From positions 1-10,797 of the forward strand of contig JAHDWA010000152.1 in the NCBI GenBank assembly GCA_023382535.1: a stretch of 10,797 nucleotides of DNA. The letters are read 5' to 3'. A program made the position numbers and the translations under genes. Under the pieces are notes generated by a model that was not told the origin of the DNA, did not search any database, and was given only the letters and a program-made list of their open reading frames with translations. This document shows, one piece after another, positions 1-6,571 of the stretch; position 1 is the stretch's first letter; every line of letters begins with the position of its first letter. The stretch is from Anaerolineae bacterium. Its GTDB lineage: Bacteria > Chloroflexota > Anaerolineae > 4572-78 > J111.

Positions 1-991
1 AATTCTGTTGAACCGTAATAAGTTGGCCGCCCGGTATCTCTACCTGATAGTACACCGCCGGCCCCTTAAAGATTGTATTGACAATATGACCTTCAAGATG
101 ATTATCGAGGCCGTTGCCGGGTGCGTGGGCAATCCGAACTCGCTCTGGCCGGATGGATACAAACACTTCCTGGTCAAGCTGCAAGTCGTCTTTCCTGGGG
201 CAAACGAGGGTAAAGGCGCCAACCGCAACCCGGCTATACCTTTCATCTTGGGCCTCAACTCTGCCTTTGAACAGGATAGTCTCGCCGATGAACTGAGCGG
301 CAAATACAGAATTGGGCTTTTGATAAATCTGCGTTGGGGTTCCATCCTGGACGATGACGCCATGGCTCATGACCACAATCCGGTCCGACATCGTCAGCGC
401 CTCTTCCTGGTCGTGAGTAACATAGACGAAAGTCGTGCCCAAACGTTTATGAATATTAATCAGTTCGATTTGCATCTCCCGGCGCAGCTTTAAATCCAGG
501 GAGCCAAGGGGTTCGTCCATCAGTAATACTTTGGGCTGCATAACCAGGGCCCGGGCCAGGGCGACCCGTTGGGACTGGCCCCCACTGAGTTGCTTGGGAT
601 AACGATCTTCGTACCCCGCCATTTTTACCAGTTCCAGCATGAAACGCACCTGCCTGGCAGTCTCGGCGCGCGGAACCTTTTTCACGATGAGACCAAAGGC
701 TACATTTTCAGCCACAGTTTTGTGCGGAAAAAGCGCCCAGCGCTGAAAAACCATGTTGACCGGACGTTTATAGGCCGGCACATCCGTCACGTCCCTACCT
801 TCCAAGAAAACTCGCCCCTTTGTCGGAGTTTCCAATCCAGCGCAGATGCGCAGTAAAGTTGTTTTGCCGCAACCACTCGGCCCCAACAGCGACAGGAACT
901 CGCCGGCTTGAACTTCAAGGTTGATGTTATCCAGGGCTTTAACCTCACCAAAGTATTTCGTTACCCCTGCAAAAGATACGGTTTGACTCAT
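1..991 (-). CDS. ABC importer ATPase, PotA-like (C-terminus cut by window edge)
   Basis: This is the ATP-hydrolysing subunit of an importer of the spermidine/putrescine/iron/sugar-type (CUT1/POPT-like) group; it acts at the inner face of the membrane. The frame is open from the ATG at 991 to the window edge, 330 residues, so only roughly the last 30 residues typical of the family are missing. Visible motifs are Walker [10 protein letters not shown] (37-45), Q-loop Q83, signature LSGGQ (135-139), Walker B VLLMDEP (155-161), D-loop SLD (164-166) and switch His193. A TOBE-type regulatory domain follows (about 240-330, with SIRPERVRI at 279-287). The Q-loop reads QRWALFPH where QxYALFPH is usual. 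A Shine-Dalgarno-like GAGAAGG lies 11 bases upstream (plus-strand 1003-1009). It follows the binding protein in the same direction; permease genes would be expected beyond the left edge. The family is certain, the substrate is not. Confidence 0.95.
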   Translation of the reverse strand, partial: MSQTVSFAGVTKYFGEVKALDNINLEVQAGEFLSLLGPSGCGKTTLLRICAGLETPTKGRVFLEGRDVTDVPAYKRPVNMVFQRWALFPHKTVAENVAFGLIVKKVPRAETARQVRFMLELVKMAGYEDRYPKQLSGGQSQRVALARALVMQPKVLLMDEPLGSLDLKLRREMQIELINIHKRLGTTFVYVTHDQEEALTMSDRIVVMSHGVIVQDGTPTQIYQKPNSVFAAQFIGETILFKGRVEAQDERYSRVAVGAFTLVCPRKDDLQLDQEVFVSIRPERVRIAHAPGNGLDNHLEGHIVNTIFKGPAVYYQVEIPGGQLITVQQN

Positions 992-1021
992 GAGTCCAGT
1001 AACCTTCTCACCGTAGAAACC

Positions 1022-1060
1022 GGAAGGCAGCACCTGTATCGAAGCAGATTACTGCCTTCC
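1022..1060 (-). other. Perfect 9-bp stem-loop between binding protein and ATPase genes
   Basis: GGAAGGCAG (1022-1030) and CTGCCTTCC (1052-1060) are exact reverse complements with a 21-base loop. The hairpin lies in the 89-base spacer of the importer operon. No T-run follows on the minus strand, so it does not look like a simple intrinsic terminator. In binding-protein operons a hairpin here commonly protects the upstream message and raises binding protein over ATPase; that role is inferred. The same arm can also form a short local hairpin, TGCCT-tcc-AGGCA (1053-1065), which excludes the long one. Confidence 0.6.
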
Positions 1061-1080
1061 AGGCAACTCATCCTGTGGAC

Positions 1081-2370
1081 TTAGTTGCTTGAACTTACAA
1101 TCTCGTCGTAGGCCTTGTACATTTCATCAACGGTAACATTAGGAGGTTGGGCATCGGGATCGGGCAATACACTCAAGGGGGCATTTTTGATCAACTCATT
1201 AACATTCGGCCAGCCCAATTTCTTGGCAAGTTCAGGGTCAATGAGGGAATAAGCCTTTTCGTTGGGAGGCGCAAAGCCCATCGCCGTGGTCATGTGGGCC
1301 ATAGCTTCAGCGCCAATCGCGTGATTGATCCAGGCGTGGGCAGCTTCTACATTCTTGGAATCTTTATAAATAAAGTAATAGTCTGCCCACATTTTCACCG
1401 GCCCTTCTGGGACAACGGCAACAACATCAACGCCGGCTTCTCGAGCGCGGGCCGCAATACCCTCATGACAATTATTGTTCAGCACAATATCGCCGCGGAT
1501 GAGCAAATCTTGGGTCTCGCCTTCGCCGTTAACAATGGTCTTGGCATTCTTAAATTGCTCCATCCCAAGCGCCTTAATCTCGGCCAGGTCATCCTGCGTC
1601 CATGTTCTGGCATCCAGGCTTTTGCCTAAAGTCATCGCCCACAAGTACATGCTGCCCAGGGGATTGTTGGTCATGCCATATTTGCCGATATACTCCTCTT
1701 TCTGGTAGAAATTCCAATCCGGTTCTGGCACCAGGTCGGCTCGGTAACAGATGGCGTCAAAGCCAACAAAAGCCGGTACAACGTAGAGTTTGCCGTCAAT
1801 CCGTCCCCACCAATTCTCATCCTGAAAAACAGGTAACATCTCTTTGAGGTTGGGTAACTTGGATTCATCCAGAGGCTCCAGAATCCCCTGGTCGTACATA
1901 ACCATAATATAACGGTTCATGCCAACGCCGATATCGTAGCTGCCAGGACCTCCCGCCTTGTAGAGGCTGCTGACCTCTTCGAGATTGCTGGGATAGGTGG
2001 CGTTGAGAACAATCCCGGTCTCATCGTAAAACTCTTTGAACGCTTCGGCATCCTCATAACCTAACCAGCCAATAAAGTTTAGCTGGGCGCCCATGATGGC
2101 CGAAAGGTCGGCCGGCTCTGTTTCTGCCTCTGTCTCGGCAACGGGCGCCGCAGCCGTGACCACAACTTCTTTTTCTACAATCACTTCTTTCTCAACAATG
2201 ACGGTTTCTTTGACAACGACAGTTTCGACAACTCTTTCAGGAGCGGCCGGCGCCCCACACTGAGCGCCTAACACCAAGAGGGCGGTGATGATTGCCAGTA
2301 AAAGAATCACTCGCTGATTTTGGCCCCAGAGTAATCCTCGGACAAAGATACTCTCCCATTTTGTTGACAT
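1081..2370 (-). CDS. ABC importer substrate-binding lipoprotein, PotD-like
   Basis: Extracytoplasmic solute-binding protein of 429 residues that would deliver ligand to the importer whose ATPase follows. The N-terminus has a long n-region, a hydrophobic stretch (21-36) and Cys38 as probable lipidated residue; the lipobox is unusual, with Gln at -1 (LGAQC). A linker rich in V, E, K and T (47-72) precedes the mature domain (about 96-425). PotD-like landmarks are FIGWLGYED (99-107), the GPGSYDIGVG segment (141-150), ILEPLDESKLPNL (163-175) and VKMWADYYFIY (325-335). Compared with E. coli PotD as I remember it, W329/D330 seem kept, but the Asp and Trp around the amine pocket seem replaced (TNNP at 234-237, NNNCHE at 298-303), so a polyamine ligand is doubtful. 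The start is supported by AGGAGG eight bases upstream (plus-strand 2379-2384). Ligand unknown. Confidence 0.92.
   Translation of the reverse strand: MSTKWESIFVRGLLWGQNQRVILLLAIITALLVLGAQCGAPAAPERVVETVVVKETVIVEKEVIVEKEVVVTAAAPVAETEAETEPADLSAIMGAQLNFIGWLGYEDAEAFKEFYDETGIVLNATYPSNLEEVSSLYKAGGPGSYDIGVGMNRYIMVMYDQGILEPLDESKLPNLKEMLPVFQDENWWGRIDGKLYVVPAFVGFDAICYRADLVPEPDWNFYQKEEYIGKYGMTNNPLGSMYLWAMTLGKSLDARTWTQDDLAEIKALGMEQFKNAKTIVNGEGETQDLLIRGDIVLNNNCHEGIAARAREAGVDVVAVVPEGPVKMWADYYFIYKDSKNVEAAHAWINHAIGAEAMAHMTTAMGFAPPNEKAYSLIDPELAKKLGWPNVNELIKNAPLSVLPDPDAQPPNVTVDEMYKAYDEIVSSSN
2155..2232 (-). repeat. Degenerate V-E-K-E-V coding repeat in lipoprotein linker
   Basis: Residues 47-72 of the lipoprotein are short imperfect repeats built from V(V/I)V-(E/K)-(K/T)-E. 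The stretch lies directly after the lipidated Cys and probably forms an extended stalk between membrane and binding domain. Such stalks are, from my knowledge, typical of Chloroflexota binding proteins and are the main taxonomic clue in this window. Confidence 0.75.
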
Positions 2371-2398
2371 GACTTCTTCCTCCTATGGACAGGACATA

Positions 2399-2509
2399 CT
2401 AATAATATTGCCAGATTAAATAAAACTTCTTCAACTGCTCGATAGAGATTTTTTCAATCAGCACCTCCATCTCGCCGGTAAGATCGGCTATAGCTGACCC
2501 TTCGACCAA
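2399..2509 (-). CDS. Possible small ORF in the lipoprotein gene leader
   Basis: A minus-strand frame with a TTG start at 2509 would encode 36 residues; an internal ATG at 2470 would give 23. It starts about 35 bases downstream of the predicted promoter start point and ends 28 bases before the lipoprotein ATG. The C-terminal half (EVLIEKISIEQLKKFYLIW) has the composition of a real amphipathic helix rather than random translation. No clear Shine-Dalgarno precedes either start. It could be a leader peptide, a remnant of a longer gene, or chance. I recognise no family. Confidence 0.25.
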   Translation of the reverse strand: MVEGSAIADLTGEMEVLIEKISIEQLKKFYLIWQYY

Positions 2510-2515
2510 ACATTT

Positions 2516-2537
2516 TATAGTAGTTATAAAAACTATA
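2516..2537. promoter_or_regulatory. AT-rich inverted repeat, candidate operator
   Basis: TATAGT (2516-2521) and ACTATA (2532-2537) are exact reverse complements separated by 10 bases. The repeat lies just downstream of the predicted start point of the importer promoter, where a bound repressor would block transcription. The divergent ROK repressor is the natural candidate to bind here, but ROK operators vary and the assignment is inference. An 8-bp palindrome, GCTATAGC, at 2487-2494 is a second possible site. Confidence 0.35.
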
Positions 2538-2550
2538 TGGGAATGAGCCG

Positions 2551-2579
2551 AGTATAACACACATTTTCTTTAATTGCAA
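2551..2579 (-). promoter_or_regulatory. Predicted sigma70-type promoter for the importer operon
   Basis: Read on the minus strand, TTGCAA (plus 2574-2579) is followed after exactly 17 bases by TATACT (plus 2551-2556). This gives 4 of 6 matches at -35 and 5 of 6 at -10 with ideal spacing. Transcription would start near 2544 and leave a leader of about 175 bases before the lipoprotein ATG. Confidence 0.6.
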
Positions 2580-2593
2580 GACTCAATTTGCCC

Positions 2594-2622
2594 TTGACAG
2601 CAATAAAACTTCGTGTTACACT
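2594..2622 (+). promoter_or_regulatory. Predicted sigma70-type promoter for the repressor/catabolic operon
   Basis: A perfect TTGACA (2594-2599) is followed after 17 bases by TACACT (2617-2622), 4 of 6 matches to the -10 consensus. Its -35 box lies only 14 bases from the -35 box of the divergent importer promoter, so the two polymerases would compete or be controlled together. Transcription would start near 2629. Confidence 0.6.
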
Positions 2623-2719
2623 TTGACTTATTTTAATGACTATAATAATAAAAGATTTATACCTGTGGATTTACTTGGCCGAAAATAGGCAAGATAATCA
2701 CAGAAGTCAGTTTGCACAC

Positions 2720-3991
2720 ATGGGCAATAAGTTGAAATCTGGCAACGTACATCTGGTCCGGCAAATGAATCGGTCCGCCATTCTGCAACTCATCCGGGAG
2801 AACGGACCAGTTTCGCGGGTGAGCTTGGCCCGTTTAACCCATCTAACCCCCGCCACCGCTTTTTCCATTGTGGAGGAATTGGTTGATTTGGGACTGGTTC
2901 AAGAGGATGGTATTGGCAGTTCCGCCGGGGGCCGGAAACCGAAATTATTTAAATTTAATCCAAACGCTTTTGCCGCCGTGGGGGTTGACCTGCGGGCAAA
3001 CCGGCTGGTCGCGGTAATCACCGATTTGGATGCTCGCCCGCTTGCCAAAATTGTCCATACGTACCAGGGAGAAATTGATGGAGCTGAGGGAGCGCGGCTC
3101 ATCCATGAAGCGACCCAAGAGGTAATCCGCGTTTCGGGGATGCCTGCTGAAGCCCTGGTGGGCTTGGGTATTTCTGTACCCGGCATGATTGACGCCGCGA
3201 ATGGGATGGTGGTCAAAGCGGTCAACCTGGGGTGGGAACAGGTGCCGTTACGCACCCTGTTAAGAGAGCAGCTTAATCTGCCCATTCATATCCTCGATGT
3301 AAGCGCCGCGCTGGCCATAGGAGAAACTCATTTCGGGGCCGGCAAGGGCGCCCGGAATCTGATTTGTATCAATGTGGGCAGCGGTATTGGCTCGGGTATT
3401 GTCATCGGTGAACAATTATATTGGGGCGCTGACGGCGTTGCCGGAGAAATTGGGCATATGACGGTGGACGAGGATGGACCTCTCTGCCGCTGCGGCAATT
3501 ACGGCTGCCTGGAACGATTGGCGGCAGGGCCGGCGATTGTAGAGCGGGCGATCAAAGGCTTAAAGCAAGGCGCGGCCTCCTCTATCCGCACCCTCGTCAG
3601 AGATAAGCTGGAGGATGTAACCGTTGCTACCGTGGTCAAAGCCGCCAGGTTGGGCGATGATTTTGCCCGGAGCATTCTGAATGAAACGGGGCGTTATTTG
3701 GGCATGGGCATCGCTAACGTCGTCAATTTTCTCAACCCGGAGATCGTCATCGTCGGCGGGGGTGTCGCGGAGACCGCGGGCGAGACGCTGCTTGAACCCC
3801 TGCGCCAGGCGGTTAAGCTGCGAGCCTTTGAAGTCCATGCGCGTCGAGTGCGGATTGTCCCGGCCAAACTCGGCCTGGAAGCCTCGGCCATCGGTGATGC
3901 CACCTGGGCTATGATTAACGCCGGCTTGCTCGCTCCTCAACCCGGCGTTTCGGTCGAAGTAAATGAGAGCTATGCTGTTGATGCAATTTAG
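2720..3991 (+). CDS. ROK-family transcriptional repressor (NagC/Mlc/XylR type)
   Basis: Cytoplasmic regulator of 423 residues from the ATG at 2720. An N-terminal winged helix-turn-helix (about 16-60: NRSAIL, then SRVSLARLTHLTPATAFSIVEEL) binds DNA, and a ROK sugar-kinase-like domain (about 83-400) would sense a sugar or derivative. The ROK zinc motif is intact: His246, Cys256, Cys258, Cys263, followed by Glu265. The phosphate-loop segment INVGSGIGSGIVIG (217-230) is present. Where ROK kinases have E-N-D-A-N, this protein has L-D-V-S-A (192-196), resembling the D-I-S-A I recall in E. coli Mlc; it is therefore a regulator, not a likely kinase. An in-frame ATG at 2636 would add 28 residues unlike the family N-terminus and sits about 7 bases from the predicted start point; neither start has a strong Shine-Dalgarno. 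It is divergent from the importer and heads the operon, so it probably controls both. Confidence 0.93.
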   Translation: MGNKLKSGNVHLVRQMNRSAILQLIRENGPVSRVSLARLTHLTPATAFSIVEELVDLGLVQEDGIGSSAGGRKPKLFKFNPNAFAAVGVDLRANRLVAVITDLDARPLAKIVHTYQGEIDGAEGARLIHEATQEVIRVSGMPAEALVGLGISVPGMIDAANGMVVKAVNLGWEQVPLRTLLREQLNLPIHILDVSAALAIGETHFGAGKGARNLICINVGSGIGSGIVIGEQLYWGADGVAGEIGHMTVDEDGPLCRCGNYGCLERLAAGPAIVERAIKGLKQGAASSIRTLVRDKLEDVTVATVVKAARLGDDFARSILNETGRYLGMGIANVVNFLNPEIVIVGGGVAETAGETLLEPLRQAVKLRAFEVHARRVRIVPAKLGLEASAIGDATWAMINAGLLAPQPGVSVEVNESYAVDAI

Positions 3992-4043
3992 CCTTTTGCG
4001 GTCAACCTGGCTCCGCCACTGGACCACCCAACCGCGTAAGTCC

Positions 4044-4052
4044 TGGTAAAAT
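4044..4052 (+). promoter_or_regulatory. Possible extended -10 promoter before the cupin gene
   Basis: TGGTAAAAT (4044-4052) fits an extended -10 element (TGN followed by TAAAAT). No good -35 sits at 17 bases; TGGACC (4020-4025) is 21 bases away. It could add transcription of the catabolic genes independent of the repressor gene, but the match is short and may be chance. Confidence 0.25.
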
Positions 4053-4078
4053 CAAATCATCTAACGGGAGAATAAATA

Positions 4079-4411
4079 GTGACAATCCATAATCACGAAG
4101 ATCAGGTAACACAAACCAGCGATACGCACCATAGTGGAGCCGAGCTTATCGGGCCGGAGCAGGGGGCGGTCAACGGTTACTCGCTGGGGATCGCCATTTA
4201 TTTTAGGGATACCTACAATGAGCCGGGTATCCACGATGATCAGGAAGGGTTCTATGTCGTTGAAGGCAGCGGCCAGGCCAGGGTTGGCGATGAAGAGTTT
4301 GATATCCGTCCCGGCAGTGCCTTTATCGCGGCCAAAGGAGTTCCCCATTCCATCAAACGCAATCCCGACAGCGGGCCGATCAAAGTAATCTGGAGTCACG
4401 GGCCGGTGTAG
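4079..4411 (+). CDS. Small single-domain cupin (Cupin_2-like)
   Basis: A 110-residue protein consisting of one conserved beta-barrel. Cupin motif 1 is seen at 50-65 (G50, H52, D54, E56, G63) and motif 2 at 75-95 (P78-G79, P89-H90, N95). The usual second His of motif 1 (HxH) is Asp54, so the predicted metal set is His52, Asp54, Glu56 and His90. The GTG start at 4079 is chosen because CGGGAG (4065-4070) lies eight bases upstream and because the frame has no better start. No signal peptide is seen. Small cupins of this kind include sugar isomerases, sugar-acid-binding proteins and mannose-6-phosphate-isomerase-like proteins, and many have unknown function. Its place between repressor and glycosidase-like gene suggests a role in handling the locus substrate or in sensing it. 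The family is well supported, the reaction is not. Confidence 0.85.
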   Translation: MTIHNHEDQVTQTSDTHHSGAELIGPEQGAVNGYSLGIAIYFRDTYNEPGIHDDQEGFYVVEGSGQARVGDEEFDIRPGSAFIAAKGVPHSIKRNPDSGPIKVIWSHGPV

Positions 4412-4440
4412 TCGCGGCTGCAACGGAACAGGCCTGGCTG

Positions 4441-6516
4441 GTGCAAACAATTTTTATTACCGTGCCTTATGAAAATGCTGAAAAAGAAGTAGAGCTTTGG
4501 GCCAACGAAGAACGAAGTATCAATTTTCGGCGCGACCAGGCCCGGGCTTGCCGCTGTACTTCGGCCTTTATGGCGCTTGAACTGAAGCGTTACCTGGCCC
4601 GAACGTTGAGAGCCGTTGAAATTTACTTCCTGGCTGCCCCGCCGGGAAGCGGCTTGACGATTGAACTCAAAATCGAACCCGGTGCAGCCGAAAACGGCGG
4701 GTTTGCTATCAGACCCTCGGAGCAGGGAGTTGTCATTCAGGGTAAAGATCGGGCCGGGCTGGTGTACGGAGTTTATGAACTGCTCCGGCTGCAAGGATGG
4801 CGCTGGTACGCGCCCGGCGCCACAGGGGAGCACGCGCCTGCACCAAGAGACGAACTGGCGCTACCCCTGCACCCCCTTGAGGGGCAGCCGGCCCTGCCGT
4901 GGCGAGGCTTTGATTTTGCCTTTGCTTCCATGGAGTCCGCCGAATTACTGCTGTGGATGGCTCGTAATCGCCTGAACGTCTACGGCTGGCGGCCGGCCAC
5001 AGGGCCGCTGGGCCGTAAGCTGGGTATGACCCCCCGTGTTGGCGGTCATATCTTTGAAACAATGCTCGACCCAGACCGCCGTCTAATGTCAGGCGAGACA
5101 TTATGGGAAGCGCACCAGCCCTGGTATGGTTTGCCGAGCCATGGCGAACGGCGTAAAGAATCCGCCTTACGAACTCAATTCTGCGTTTCTCAGGAAGACC
5201 TGGCTGAATTTCTCGGCGAGGAGATTCTTCAAAAGCTGATGGATGAGTGGCGAGAAGCCGATATTATTGACATTTGGGGCTTCGATACCTGGGGGAGTAC
5301 CTGTTCCTGTCCAGGTTGTCAATCTTTGGGTAATACCGCCGATCAAACGCTCTATTTTCTGTCGAGACTGCGTAATTTCCTGGATAGAATGCGCCGCCAG
5401 GGACGGCTTGATCATGAGGTCAAACTGGCGGTTTGCGCCTACGAGGGTACCGCCACGCTGGCGGGACCGGAGCGGCCGTTTCCGGCGAATCTGCTTGAAG
5501 CTGGAGATTACTGCATCTTCTATCCCATTAGCCGCTGTTACGCGCATGACCTGGCCGATACAGCGTGTGACAGAAATGTTCATTACCACACTGCTTTAAC
5601 CTGTTGGCTGAAGCATCGCCCGGCCATGCCGGTGATTATCGGTGAATATTACAATGTTTCAAAATGGCAAGATCTGCCGGTTCTCTTCACCACCCGGATG
5701 CAGCGAGACATTCCAGATTACGTGAGGGCCGGTACGGCAGGTTTGACCTATATGCACGTACCGCTGGTTAACTGGGGGTTAAGGACAATCACCCAATTGT
5801 TGCACGCCCAGCTTGCCTGGGATATTTCGACTGACGGTAGCCTGCTTTTGCAGGAATACTTTGCCCATCGCTACGGCCCTTACGCCGAGGCGATGCAGCA
5901 GGTATACGCCTACGTGGAACAGGCCTGGTTATCTATCGCTCAGTGGCGGGCCTGGGGACCGTCAAGTATCTTATCTCAACTTCTGGCCTGGGATGGCGCT
6001 CCCCCGCCGGAGCCGCTGCCTCTCAACGAACACTTTGCCTCGGCTGCCGCAGCCATTAGCAGTGGTCGCCGTTCGCTGCAACTCATGCAGGCTGCCGCAG
6101 CCATTCTCGGTGATATTCGGGCCAAAGAAAGAATAAGAGCGGCCCAGACAGCCGTCAAACCTGCCGGGCAAGGGGTGAACCCGCAAGAAGAACGAAATTT
6201 AACCCCGGAGAGCCCCTTTGAGTTACGACTTGATGAAGCCAAGCGGTCTCTGGTTTATGGTTTTGATACCATGATGTTGATGGTCGAACTATTGGCTTAT
6301 CATGATGCCCTTTTTCGTCATGACGACGAAGCTGCCGGGGTGGCCTGGAACCGGGTTGAGCACGCTGCTGGGGCATTAGAGTCCTATTACGTGCCCATCG
6401 GCTATGAATGGCCTGGCCCGGGCTTGGAGAGCCACGATGGCCTGACCCGCTCCCAGTTGCGCCATGTTTTGCGCCTTTGCCGCAAATATCGCCTCAGCAA
6501 AAATGAACCCACCTGA
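4441..6516 (+). CDS. DUF4838-type, alpha-glucuronidase-like TIM-barrel protein
   Basis: A 691-residue protein that I assign to the DUF4838 group, which is related in layout to GH67/GH20 enzymes. The N-terminal alpha/beta domain (about 1-135) ends in the typical GVVIQGKDRAGLVYGVYELL segment (96-115) and GWRWYAPG (119-126). A TIM-barrel-like region follows (about 150-470): LPWRGFDF (152-159), FCVSQEDLAEF (247-257), DIWGFDTWGSTCSCPGC (277-293), YEG (334-336), IIGEYYNVSKW (399-409) and YVRAGTAGLTYMHVP (427-441). The CxCxxC cluster (Cys288, Cys290, Cys293) may bind metal. A helical C-terminal part (about 470-691) carries a short Ala-rich stretch. No signal peptide is visible. The GTG at 4441 lies 29 bases after the cupin stop, with only a weak Shine-Dalgarno; a start slightly downstream (GTG at 4462) is possible. 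Glycosidase or lyase activity on an imported glycoside is inferred; members are poorly characterised. Confidence 0.8.
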   Translation: MQTIFITVPYENAEKEVELWANEERSINFRRDQARACRCTSAFMALELKRYLARTLRAVEIYFLAAPPGSGLTIELKIEPGAAENGGFAIRPSEQGVVIQGKDRAGLVYGVYELLRLQGWRWYAPGATGEHAPAPRDELALPLHPLEGQPALPWRGFDFAFASMESAELLLWMARNRLNVYGWRPATGPLGRKLGMTPRVGGHIFETMLDPDRRLMSGETLWEAHQPWYGLPSHGERRKESALRTQFCVSQEDLAEFLGEEILQKLMDEWREADIIDIWGFDTWGSTCSCPGCQSLGNTADQTLYFLSRLRNFLDRMRRQGRLDHEVKLAVCAYEGTATLAGPERPFPANLLEAGDYCIFYPISRCYAHDLADTACDRNVHYHTALTCWLKHRPAMPVIIGEYYNVSKWQDLPVLFTTRMQRDIPDYVRAGTAGLTYMHVPLVNWGLRTITQLLHAQLAWDISTDGSLLLQEYFAHRYGPYAEAMQQVYAYVEQAWLSIAQWRAWGPSSILSQLLAWDGAPPPEPLPLNEHFASAAAAISSGRRSLQLMQAAAAILGDIRAKERIRAAQTAVKPAGQGVNPQEERNLTPESPFELRLDEAKRSLVYGFDTMMLMVELLAYHDALFRHDDEAAGVAWNRVEHAAGALESYYVPIGYEWPGPGLESHDGLTRSQLRHVLRLCRKYRLSKNEPT

Positions 6517-6555
6517 TTAGCTTAAGGTGGATGAAAACTTAATTTAACCCAAAAC

Positions 6556-6562
6556 GAGGAGG
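6556..6562 (+). promoter_or_regulatory. Strong ribosome binding site for the LamG/propeller gene
   Basis: GAGGAGG stands nine bases before the ATG at 6572. It is the best Shine-Dalgarno in the operon and suggests that this protein is translated at a higher rate than its neighbours. Confidence 0.6.
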
Positions 6563-6571
6563 AACTCTTAA

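Noticed and set aside
8..493. Plus-strand open frame of 161 codons near the left edge
   Set aside because: It lies exactly antisense to the ABC ATPase, whose minus-strand translation carries all expected motifs; the plus-strand product has no recognisable features.
2636..2719. Earlier in-frame ATG adding 28 residues to the ROK repressor
   Set aside because: The extra residues do not resemble the family N-terminus and no Shine-Dalgarno precedes 2636. It cannot be fully excluded, since leaderless translation from a start near 2629 is possible.
4396..4833. Minus-strand open frame of 145 codons across the cupin/DUF4838 junction
   Set aside because: It is antisense to the DUF4838 N-terminal domain, which has clear family segments, and it shows no features of its own.
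6040..6110. Repeated GCTGCCGCAGCCATT segments inside the DUF4838 gene
   Set aside because: The short direct repeat (at about 6043 and 6091) encodes two Ala-rich helix stretches in frame, so it looks like coding sequence rather than a mobile or regulatory repeat.
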